Assembly (NCBI RefSeq): GCF_000517425.1
Contig: NZ_CP006569.1
Span: 992,001 to 1,056,000, forward strand
Reading direction: 5' to 3'
DNA length: 64,000 nucleotides
DNA from: Sodalis praecaptivus
GTDB taxonomy: Bacteria > Pseudomonadota > Gammaproteobacteria > Enterobacterales > Enterobacteriaceae
The notes below the pieces were generated by a model. The model saw only the letters and a list, made by a program, of their open reading frames with translations, was not told the DNA's origin and did not search any database. Shown here piece after piece: positions 39,434-50,733 of the stretch (position 1 is the first letter of the stretch; every line of letters begins with the position of its first letter). Both the position numbers and the translations under genes were made by a program.

Positions 39434-39503
39434 GCGCCTCCATCGACCGGTCATGTGAATATCATCACAGTGAACGGGAGGGTTCAGAAACAGGCGAAAC
39501 GGC

Positions 39504-39531
39504 TTGACACTGAATGAGGAAGGCGTAATAT
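39504..39531 (+). promoter_or_regulatory. rrn P2 promoter
   Basis: TTGACA (39504-39509) and TAATAT (39526-39531), spacer 16, about 98 bases downstream of P1, the usual arrangement of tandem rrn promoters. Confidence 0.85.
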
Positions 39532-39568
39532 ACGCCACCTCGCGCCAGCCGGATTCCGGCAGCGCAGC

Positions 39569-39579
39569 GCTCTTTAACA
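39569..39579 (+). promoter_or_regulatory. rrn leader boxA antitermination site
   Basis: GCTCTTTAACA matches the conserved boxA bound by NusB/S10, located between P2 and the 16S gene. Confidence 0.88.
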
Positions 39580-39702
39580 ATTTATCAGACAATCTGTGTG
39601 GGCACTCACAAGACGATATCGATACACGAAATATCAAGTCTTGAAGAGTGAACAACGAATATTCATAGAATACCAGTTTTAATTCTTTGAGCATCAAGCT
39701 TT

Positions 39703-41239
<1,537 letters not shown>

Positions 41240-41464
41240 CCAGACGATACGTTCAAGTGACGTGTCCACACAGATTGTCTGATAACTGTCACGAGCAAAG
41301 CAGCCCGTCGGCGGCTTTTTCCTGTTCGCCCGGCGAGCAAGGTAAACGTCATTGGCGGCTGAGCGAAGTTACCACCGCTTTTGCGGTCAGGGTTGCCCGC
41401 TTGCCTTACTGAAAGCGGTGCCTTTTCCGCCCAGGTATCGCGGTGCGTTGCCCGCGTTTTACGA

Positions 41465-41540
41465 GTCCCCTTCGTCTAGTGGCCTAGGACACTGCCCTTT
41501 CACGGCGGTAACAGGGGTTCGAACCCCCTAGGGGACGCCA
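41465..41540 (+). tRNA. gltT: tRNA-Glu (anticodon TTC) in the 16S-23S spacer
   Basis: A 76-base gene with encoded CCA, acceptor stem GTCCCCT paired with AGGGGAC, T-loop GGTTCGAACCC and anticodon TTC in the CCTTTCACG loop. A single tRNA-Glu spacer is the rrnB/C/E/G type of E. coli. The allele symbol is nominal, as the operon identity is uncertain. Confidence 0.97.
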
Positions 41541-41589
41541 CTTTGCTTTTTATTTCAGAGCGCGTTTATCGAGCGCGCTGCGAAATACC

Positions 41590-41600
41590 GCTCTTTAACA
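41590..41600 (+). promoter_or_regulatory. Spacer boxA
   Basis: A second GCTCTTTAACA, between tRNA-Glu and the 23S gene, the standard re-loading site for the antitermination complex. Confidence 0.85.
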
Positions 41601-41702
41601 ATCCGGAACAAGCTGAAAATTTGAAACACATGCTGAAGTGCAAACTCAGTATGCGAGTCTCTCAAACGAAGTAAGCAAACCTGAGACAGCTCAGGGTTGT
41701 GA

Positions 41703-44605
<2,903 letters not shown>

Positions 44606-44889
44606 ACAACACCTGAGCTGTTTGAGAGCGAGCGTGAGACGAGAGCGAAAGCGAACGTTGACGCCCAAAGCGCAGGCGGATGACACCGCCGACACCCGCG
44701 CCAACCGCAGGCCAGATATGGCCGTGAAAGGCATAAGCCACACCGACCCCGGTGCGGCGGCAGGGCGTGCAGCGTGCGCAAGAGACAAGACACTATCAGC
44801 GATGTTCCGGATAACGCCCGACGGTCACGTGAGTGAGGGTCGGGCAGCAAGAGCCTTCTGCACGGCGAAAGCGGTGCGGAGAACGAATT
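44606..44889 (+). other. Unusually long 23S-5S spacer
   Basis: 284 bases separate 23S from 5S, against roughly 90 in E. coli. No tRNA or convincing gene is present. The sequence is GC-rich with purine-rich GAGCGAG/GAGAGCGAAAGCGAA repeats near 44628-44655 and a possible GCCCGAC/GTCGGGC stem near 44816-44850. It must be removed during processing. Confidence 0.8.
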
Positions 44890-45009
44890 TGCCTGGCGGC
44901 ACTAGCGCGGTGGTCCCACCTGACCCCATGCCGAACTCAGAAGTGAAACGCCGTAGCGCCGATGGTAGTGTGGGGTCTCCCCATGCGAGAGTAGGGAACT
45001 GCCAGGCAT
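44890..45009 (+). rRNA. rrf: 5S ribosomal RNA
   Basis: A 120-base gene from TGCCTGGCGGCACTAGCGCG to CTGCCAGGCAT, nearly identical to E. coli 5S. Bases near positions 11-14 differ (CACT for CCGT), the only clear change. Confidence 0.97.
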
Positions 45010-45020
45010 CCAATCAAGAA

Positions 45021-45048
45021 GCCCTCTGCTGACGCAGAGGGCTTTTTT
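45021..45048 (+). terminator. rrn operon terminator
   Basis: Nine-bp stem GCCCTCTGC (45021-45029) with GCAGAGGGC (45034-45042), TGAC loop, followed by six T, 12 bases after 5S. Confidence 0.93.
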
Positions 45049-45350
45049 CTTGCCTAGAAGCACGCGGTTGTCACGGTCACGGCCGGGACGGCAGGCGCTA
45101 TCAACGAGCCCTCGGCGCAAGCCGGGGGCTTTTTTCTTGCCTAGAGGCACGCGGTTGTCACGGTTAAGGCCGGGACGGCAGGGGCTAACAACGAGCCCTC
45201 GGCGCAAGCCGGGGGCTTTTTTCTTGCCTAGAGGCACACGGTTGTCACGGTCAAGGCCGGGACGGCAGGCGCTATCACCGAGCCCTCGGCGCAAGCCGGG
45301 GGCTTTTTTCTTGCCTCCGAGGCACGCGATTGTCACGGTCAAGACCGGGA
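45041..45350 (+). repeat. 87-bp tandem repeat carrying three extra terminators
   Basis: The segment beginning GCTTTTTTCTTGCCTAGA recurs at 45041, 45128, 45215 and 45302, an exact 87-base period; the fourth copy decays after about 50 bases. The first three units each end in the stem GCCCTCGGC-GCAA-GCCGGGGGC followed by six T (hairpins at 45108-45129, 45195-45216, 45282-45303). Copies differ by only a few bases. The array sits between the rrn terminator and the RpiR regulator, so it could insulate the region from the strong rRNA transcription. I see no protein coding in it. Confidence 0.92.
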
Positions 45351-45438
45351 TGGCCGGTCTTAACGCTGCCGCTCATGCCATAGCCCGCGCCGAACGCGGG
45401 CGTTAACGGGCGTTAACGGGCGCAACGAGAAGCGGCGT

Positions 45439-46275
45439 TTACAGCAGTAGCGGCAGCGTGGCGCTAGCGCTGCGCTGGCTGGCGAGGGCGTAGCGGTCAT
45501 CCAGTTTTAACAGCTCCTGGATCAATAATTCCACCAGCAACATGGCGCCGATTTTTGATTGCAGCGCGCCGGCGTTGAGCGGGCCTTCCGGTTTGGCGGC
45601 GACCAGCAACACGTCGGCCAATTCACATAGCGGACTGTGCAGCGTATTGCTCAGCACGATCACTTTTGCCCGGTGCTCACGGGCGAGCGCTACCGCCGAT
45701 AAAACATCGCGGGTAGATCCTGAACTGGAGATGGCAATGACCGCGTCTTCCGCGCCCAGGCTGACGGCGTTCATTGCCGCGCTGTGCATGTCATCAAAGG
45801 CATGGGCGGACTTGCCCAGCCGCAGCAACTTATACTGCAGATAATTACCGATAATCGCACTGGCCGCCACGCCATAAATCTGCAGCGAACGCAGAGTGTG
45901 CAGCATAACGGCGCCGTCCGCCAGCGCCTGGCGGTTAACCAGCTTACCGGTATCCTGTAACGCGTTAGCGGCCTCAACGATTAATCCCTGCACGTCATCT
46001 GTTGCCGCCGACGCCGGCTCATCTTGCTGACTTGCTTCCAGGGCCAGCGCCATTTTAAATTCGGCAAACCCCTTACAGCCCAACATGCGGCATAGACGCG
46101 TCACGCTCGCCTCGCTGGTTCCGCTTTGCTCTGCCAGCTCGGTAATGGTGAGATAGAGCACCCGTTGGGTATGCTCGAGTACGAACACGCCGAGCTTTTG
46201 CAGCGTCGGGCTGAAACTTTCCAGGCTATGCCGCAGGTAAAGCAGCAGATTCACCGGCGCCGAATGTTGATTCAC
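45439..46275 (-). CDS. RpiR-family transcriptional regulator (NanR/MurR-like)
   Basis: A 278-residue regulator with an N-terminal RpiR helix-turn-helix (about 1-77, TITELAEQSGTSEASVTRLC) and a C-terminal SIS sugar-phosphate-binding domain (about 125-260; SSSGSTRDVLSA is the phosphosugar loop). It is divergent from a PTS transporter and nanE, so the ligand is probably an amino-sugar 6-phosphate; in Vibrio vulnificus an RpiR-type NanR responds to ManNAc-6-phosphate. The 163-base divergent region holds palindromes that are likely operators. MurR-type regulation of MurNAc use is the alternative, but no murQ is nearby. Confidence 0.85.
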   Translation of the reverse strand: MNQHSAPVNLLLYLRHSLESFSPTLQKLGVFVLEHTQRVLYLTITELAEQSGTSEASVTRLCRMLGCKGFAEFKMALALEASQQDEPASAATDDVQGLIVEAANALQDTGKLVNRQALADGAVMLHTLRSLQIYGVAASAIIGNYLQYKLLRLGKSAHAFDDMHSAAMNAVSLGAEDAVIAISSSGSTRDVLSAVALAREHRAKVIVLSNTLHSPLCELADVLLVAAKPEGPLNAGALQSKIGAMLLVELLIQELLKLDDRYALASQRSASATLPLLL

Positions 46276-46364
46276 AGCAGACTCCTTGTTGTAGGCCGAA
46301 CCGGTTAGCAGAGGATCCCGAATGCTGCCGGAGAGACTATATTAGGCGTAATAGCCCCTTTACG

Positions 46365-46422
46365 AAAATGTTTATCGATCGATATACTGCACATGATGAA
46401 AATTTTCATCAATAAACATTTT
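46365..46422. promoter_or_regulatory. Palindromic operator region upstream of PTS-nanE
   Basis: A perfect 18-bp palindrome TGATGAAAATTTTCATCA (46394-46411) is flanked by AAAATGTTTA (46365-46374) and its inverted copy TAAACATTTT (46413-46422); a 12-bp palindrome TATCGATCGATA is at 46373-46384. This lies just upstream of the PTS start and opposite the RpiR gene, a natural binding site for that regulator. Confidence 0.65.
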
Positions 46423-46438
46423 ACTGGGGATAATTATT

Positions 46439-47995
46439 ATGGCTCGGCCACCTTCTGCAGTCAGCGGTAAATGGTTTGAAAAAGCCCAGAGATTTGGCAA
46501 ATCCTTTATGTTGCCCATTGCCGTTCTGCCGGCGGCGGGTTTGTTGCTGGGTATTGGCGGCGCATTATCCAATGTGAATACGGTTGCCGCCTACCCCTTT
46601 TTGAATATTCCCTGGCTTCAGGATCTGTTTACCGTGCTGGCGGGTGCCGGCACCATCGTCTTTGCTAACTTGGCGGTGCTCTTTGCCGTTGGGGTGGCGG
46701 TGGGGCTGGCGAAGACGGATAAGGGGACGGCAGGCATGGCGGCGCTGCTGGCCTACTTGGTGATGAATGCCACGATTAATGCCCTACTGCAGATAAGCGG
46801 CAAGCTGGCGGTCAGTAATCCCGGCGCTCACGGTCAGGGGATGGCGCTGGGGATCCAGACGCTGGAGACGGGCGTATTCGGCGGGGTAGTCATCGGTCTG
46901 GTGTCTTATTGGCTGCATAACCGTTACAACAAGATTGCGCTGCCGCAATTTCTCGGCTTTTTTGGCGGCTCGCGCTTTGTGCCGATCGTTTGTTCATTCG
47001 CCGCGATTATTGTTGGCGCGGTGATGGTTGTCGTGTGGCCCTGGTTTCAGAAAATAATTTTCAGTCTCGGCGGTCTGGTGGACGCTACCGGCTATCTGGG
47101 AACTTTTATCTATGGTTTTGTACTGCGGATGCTGGGCCCGTTTGGCTTACATCATATTTTCTATTTACCGTTCTGGACCACAGCGCTTGGCGGCAGCGAG
47201 GTAATAAACGGCCAGCTTTATGAAGGAACTCAGCGCATTTTCTTCGCGCAATTAGCGGATCCCAATACCCAGCATTATTATATCGGCACGGCGCGCTTTA
47301 TGTCCGGGCGTTTTATTACCATGATGTTTGGGCTGCTTGGCGCCTGTTTAGCGATGTACCATGCGGCGCGACCGGAAAACCGTAAGCGGGTGGGAGGACT
47401 GCTGCTGTCGGCGGCGCTCACTTCTTTCTTGACCGGTATCACCGAGCCTATCGAGTTTTCATTCCTGTTTATTGCGCCGGCGCTGTATGTGCTGCATGCC
47501 GTGTTCGATGGTTTGGCGTTTATGCTGGCCCATATTCTGCAAATTACCATTGGCCAAACCTTCTCCGGCGGCTTTATCGACTTCATTTTGTTCGGCGTAT
47601 TGCAGGGCGAGGCCAAAACCCATTGGCTGTGGGTGCCGGTAGTAGGGGTGCCCTGGTTTCTGCTTTATTACTTCTCATTCCGTTATCTGATTCGTCGTTT
47701 CGATTTCAAAACGCCCGGTCGGGAAGAGATGAGCGCCGTAAGCGAGGCGACGGTCGGCAGCCAGCGGGCGGAGACGATTATCCAAGCGTTGGGCGGGCGG
47801 GAGAATATTGAGGAGCTGGATTGCTGCGCGACCCGTTTGCGGGTCACGGTACGGTCCCCGCAACGGGTGGACGACGCCTTGCTTACGCAAAGCGGCGCCC
47901 GCGGGGTGATTAAACGTGGCAACGGGGTGCAGGTTATCTATGGCCCCCATGTGACGGTAATTAAAAATGAAATAGAGGAAGCGACTGCGTCATGA
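46439..47995 (+). CDS. PTS transporter EIICB, glucose/GlcNAc superfamily
   Basis: Membrane permease plus phosphotransfer domain that imports and phosphorylates a sugar using phospho-HPr and an EIIA encoded elsewhere. Residues about 15-420 form the multi-pass IIC domain (PIAVLPAAGLLLGIGGALSN at the start; the GITEPIEFSFLF motif). The IIB domain follows (about 440-518) with the phospho-cysteine Cys463 in LDCCATRLRVTV. No IIA domain is fused. Coupling to nanE by a four-base overlap suggests ManNAc or a related amino sugar as substrate; that is inference, as the family also carries glucose, GlcNAc and glucosamine. Confidence 0.88.
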   Translation: MARPPSAVSGKWFEKAQRFGKSFMLPIAVLPAAGLLLGIGGALSNVNTVAAYPFLNIPWLQDLFTVLAGAGTIVFANLAVLFAVGVAVGLAKTDKGTAGMAALLAYLVMNATINALLQISGKLAVSNPGAHGQGMALGIQTLETGVFGGVVIGLVSYWLHNRYNKIALPQFLGFFGGSRFVPIVCSFAAIIVGAVMVVVWPWFQKIIFSLGGLVDATGYLGTFIYGFVLRMLGPFGLHHIFYLPFWTTALGGSEVINGQLYEGTQRIFFAQLADPNTQHYYIGTARFMSGRFITMMFGLLGACLAMYHAARPENRKRVGGLLLSAALTSFLTGITEPIEFSFLFIAPALYVLHAVFDGLAFMLAHILQITIGQTFSGGFIDFILFGVLQGEAKTHWLWVPVVGVPWFLLYYFSFRYLIRRFDFKTPGREEMSAVSEATVGSQRAETIIQALGGRENIEELDCCATRLRVTVRSPQRVDDALLTQSGARGVIKRGNGVQVIYGPHVTVIKNEIEEATAS

Positions 47996-48714
47996 CTGAA
48001 TCCATGCTGACGACAATTAAAGGCAAACTGGTGGTGTCGTGCCAGGCGCTGGAGCAAGAACCGCTGCACGGTGCCCAGATCATGGCACGTATGGCGCTGG
48101 CGGCACAACAAGGGGGGGCTGCGGCGATCCGCGCCAACGGTCTGGCGGATGTGGCGGCGGTGCGGCGGCAGGTCGCGCTGCCGGTTATCGCTATCATCAA
48201 ACGAGATTATCCCGACAGCGAGGTGTTTATTACCGCTACGGTGCGTGAAATTGATGAGCTTATGGCGGCCCAGCCGCCTATGATTGCCATGGACGCCACC
48301 GATAGGCCGCGTCCCGGCGGCAGCTCGCTGGCGCAGCAGGTGGCCTATTGCCGCCGGCATTATCCGCAACTGCTGTTGATGGCCGATATTGCAAGCGTAG
48401 CGCAGGCGCGAGAGGCCGAGCATCTGGGTTTCGACGTCATCGGCACGACGCTTTATGGTTACACCGACGCGAGCCGCGGACGCACGCTGGCCGAGCACGA
48501 TTTCGTTTTTCTGCGCGAGGTACTGGCGGCGGTCAGCCGGCCGGTTATCGCCGAAGGTAATGTTTTGACGCCGGCAATGGCGGCGCGTTGCATGCAACTC
48601 GGGTGTCATGCGGTGGTCGTGGGCGGCGCGATTACCCGTCCGCAGCAGATTACGGCGCGTTTTGTCTCTGCAATGGAAACGGGTAACGACGCGAGAGCGG
48701 GCAACGAGGACTAA
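47992..48714 (+). CDS. nanE: N-acetylmannosamine-6-phosphate 2-epimerase
   Basis: TIM-barrel enzyme converting ManNAc-6-phosphate to GlcNAc-6-phosphate, feeding amino-sugar catabolism. At 240 residues it is close to the 229 of E. coli NanE. The features LPVIAIIKRDYPDSEVFITA, MDATDRPRP and FDVIGTTLYGYTD match the family, including the catalytic Lys in IIKRDY. The ATG overlaps the PTS stop by four bases. No nanA, nanK or nanT is present, so sialic acid itself is not an evident substrate. Confidence 0.93.
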   Translation: MTESMLTTIKGKLVVSCQALEQEPLHGAQIMARMALAAQQGGAAAIRANGLADVAAVRRQVALPVIAIIKRDYPDSEVFITATVREIDELMAAQPPMIAMDATDRPRPGGSSLAQQVAYCRRHYPQLLLMADIASVAQAREAEHLGFDVIGTTLYGYTDASRGRTLAEHDFVFLREVLAAVSRPVIAEGNVLTPAMAARCMQLGCHAVVVGGAITRPQQITARFVSAMETGNDARAGNED

Positions 48715-48877
48715 ATCACGGTAGGGTCCCAGCGCTGCGCGGCGTTTAGCCGGCGTCGTCGCCGGGATACTCGCCGACGGGGATGGGCTACGACTATCGA
48801 CCGCCCGCCCGATAACAACGCAGCGGCAGGCGCCGCTGACAATGTGTTTTTGGCGCGGCGGCTGCAAGGTAACGGGG

Positions 48878-49222
48878 TCAGTTGCTCAGCGCATACAGGC
48901 TGTAGCCGGCGGCGGCGCCCGCCACGTCCCAGGTAAAGTCCTTCCAGCTCCAGCCTGTGCCGTTCGGTCGGCTGTCCCAGGCTTCTTTCAGCGCGCCGAA
49001 GGTAATGGCGAGGCCAAAACCAATATTACGACTGCGCACCGGCGAGGCCGATTGATGTTCGGCGATCGCGCTGCCGGCCACCGCCAGCAGTGCGGAACCA
49101 ACGAAGTGTTGGGCTTTGTCGCGGCCGGTCCAACTGTCCTGGGCCAGATGGCTGCAGCCGGCACACCAGAGGAGCGGCAGCAGCCACAAGAGCGGTAAGC
49201 ATAAACGGCGATAGGTCGGCAC
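48878..49222 (-). CDS. yfiM: YfiM-like putative lipoprotein, GTG start proposed
   Basis: Similar to E. coli YfiM, of unknown function. From a GTG at 49222 the protein has 114 residues with signal VPTYRRLCLPLLWLLPLLWCAGC and lipobox WCAGC, then SWTGRDKAQHFVGSALLAV and WDSRPNGTGWSWKDFTWDVAGA, which match YfiM. AGAAGG lies nine bases upstream. An ATG at 49288 would add 22 residues ahead of the lipoprotein signal and seems less likely. It follows pssA as in E. coli. Confidence 0.88.
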   Translation of the reverse strand: MPTYRRLCLPLLWLLPLLWCAGCSHLAQDSWTGRDKAQHFVGSALLAVAGSAIAEHQSASPVRSRNIGFGLAITFGALKEAWDSRPNGTGWSWKDFTWDVAGAAAGYSLYALSN

Positions 49223-49294
49223 CCTTGGGTGCCTTCTGGCTTCCGACGGCGTGACCAACCTGTAAACGCGCCAGGGGAGAAAACGCATGCCTGT

Positions 49295-50650
49295 TCAGAG
49301 TATCCGGCTGATTAAACGGTCGATGCGGATACGGCGTAAACGACGGATAAGCTTACGCACTTTAACCGGATAGTCGGCGATGCTTTGCAGCTCGGTGAAG
49401 TGCCGTACCGCCCGGGTGTGGGTACGGATCAGCGCGAGTTCACGCTCGCGCTGCGGGCGCAGCGCCTGCGCGGGATCGTGGATCAGCAGCGCATTCTCCA
49501 GATCGAGCCGCCAGGCCCGCGGGTTCAGGTTGTTACCGGTCAGCAATTGCCACTCTTGGTCCACCCAAACGCCTTTTAAGTGATAGCTGTTGTCGTCGTC
49601 TTTCCACAGACGCACCACCAGTTGACCATTGTCTACATAACGCTGCAAACGGCTAAGAAAGCGGCGCAGGTTGATTTCATACAGGTAAGGCAGGGCGCCG
49701 ATGATTTTAAACGGCTGATCTTCCGGGATATAGAAATCGTTGGCGGTTTTATCGCCGACAATGATCTCCACCTGCCTGCCCAGGCGCAGCAGCCCGATGA
49801 GATCGCGCACCAGCAGCGCGGGTAAATTGAAATAAGGGGTGCACAACGTCAAGGTATCGCGGGTCGAGCACAATAAATGATGGATTGTTTTGTTCAGCGG
49901 GCTTTGTTTGCCCAATCCTACCAGCGGGGTAATGGCCAATTCATTGGGGCCGGCCTCACCCTGATAACGATAGCCGGCCTCCCGCAGGGTCTGACGAAAC
50001 AGGCGGGTATCGTTTTTTATTTCCAGGCTTTTCGGCCGGGCGGCGTTGTCCAGCCGGTTCACCGCCGGCGCCGTGAGCAAATGTTGTTTGATATAGTTGA
50101 GCAGCGTGTCCGCCAGCGGCTGATTGCGGATAATCTGGTAGCGATCGTAGCGGTATTTATCCTGCTGATGCAGATAGACATCGTTCAGGCTGGCGCCGCT
50201 GTAAATGACCTCGTCGTCGATGATAAAACCCTTCAAATGCAACACGCCCAACGCTTCGCGGGTATTGACCGGCACGCCATAGACCGGCACGTCCACGCCG
50301 GAATGGGCTTGCGCCATCCGGCAGTACCAGTCGGCGTTGGTGTTGGCGGCGGCGGCGCCGATGCGGCCGCGCTGCGCCCGGTGCCAATCAACGAGAATCG
50401 CTATTTCAAGCGTAGGGTCGGTGCGTTTGGCCTGATATAGGGCCTCAAGGATCCGTTGGCCGCCTTGGTCCTGCTCCAAATACAGCGCGACCAGATAAAT
50501 TCGCTGTCGGGCGCCGGCGATGGCCCGTATGAGCGCTTGATAGAAATCTTCAGGACTGAAAAGCGTTTTAACATCTGCAACCGTCTGGGGGATTTTTGGC
50601 AGTTGTGCAAGGTGTTGTTGGTGTTTGCTGCGTTTAAAAGTTGACAACAT
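49295..50650 (-). CDS. pssA: CDP-diacylglycerol-serine O-phosphatidyltransferase
   Basis: Makes phosphatidylserine, the precursor of phosphatidylethanolamine, from CDP-diacylglycerol (CdsA product) and serine; a ribosome- and membrane-associated phospholipase D superfamily enzyme. From ATG 50650 it has 451 residues, the E. coli length. Two HxK motifs are seen: HLKGFIIDDEVIYSGASLND and HLKGVWVDQEWQLLTGNNLN. The C-terminus is strongly basic (RKLIRRLRRIRIDRLISRIL). Confidence 0.98.
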   Translation of the reverse strand: MLSTFKRSKHQQHLAQLPKIPQTVADVKTLFSPEDFYQALIRAIAGARQRIYLVALYLEQDQGGQRILEALYQAKRTDPTLEIAILVDWHRAQRGRIGAAAANTNADWYCRMAQAHSGVDVPVYGVPVNTREALGVLHLKGFIIDDEVIYSGASLNDVYLHQQDKYRYDRYQIIRNQPLADTLLNYIKQHLLTAPAVNRLDNAARPKSLEIKNDTRLFRQTLREAGYRYQGEAGPNELAITPLVGLGKQSPLNKTIHHLLCSTRDTLTLCTPYFNLPALLVRDLIGLLRLGRQVEIIVGDKTANDFYIPEDQPFKIIGALPYLYEINLRRFLSRLQRYVDNGQLVVRLWKDDDNSYHLKGVWVDQEWQLLTGNNLNPRAWRLDLENALLIHDPAQALRPQRERELALIRTHTRAVRHFTELQSIADYPVKVRKLIRRLRRIRIDRLISRIL

Positions 50651-50733
50651 CACAGTGCGCTTCTTCTCTTATCATCGAAGGTTGGAATGACCCTGTGCAA
50701 ACAGGTATTTGCGTTGAATCGGCCATAATACCA

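Noticed and set aside
44902..45342. 146-codon - strand frame with repeated LGKKKAPGLRRGL
   Set aside because: It runs through the 5S gene and the 87-bp terminator repeats; the protein repeat is only the translation of the DNA repeat.
45383..45425. GCCCGCG hairpin and CGTTAACGGG direct repeats below the RpiR gene as a terminator
   Set aside because: The stem is plausible but no T-run follows on the - strand, so I did not call it.
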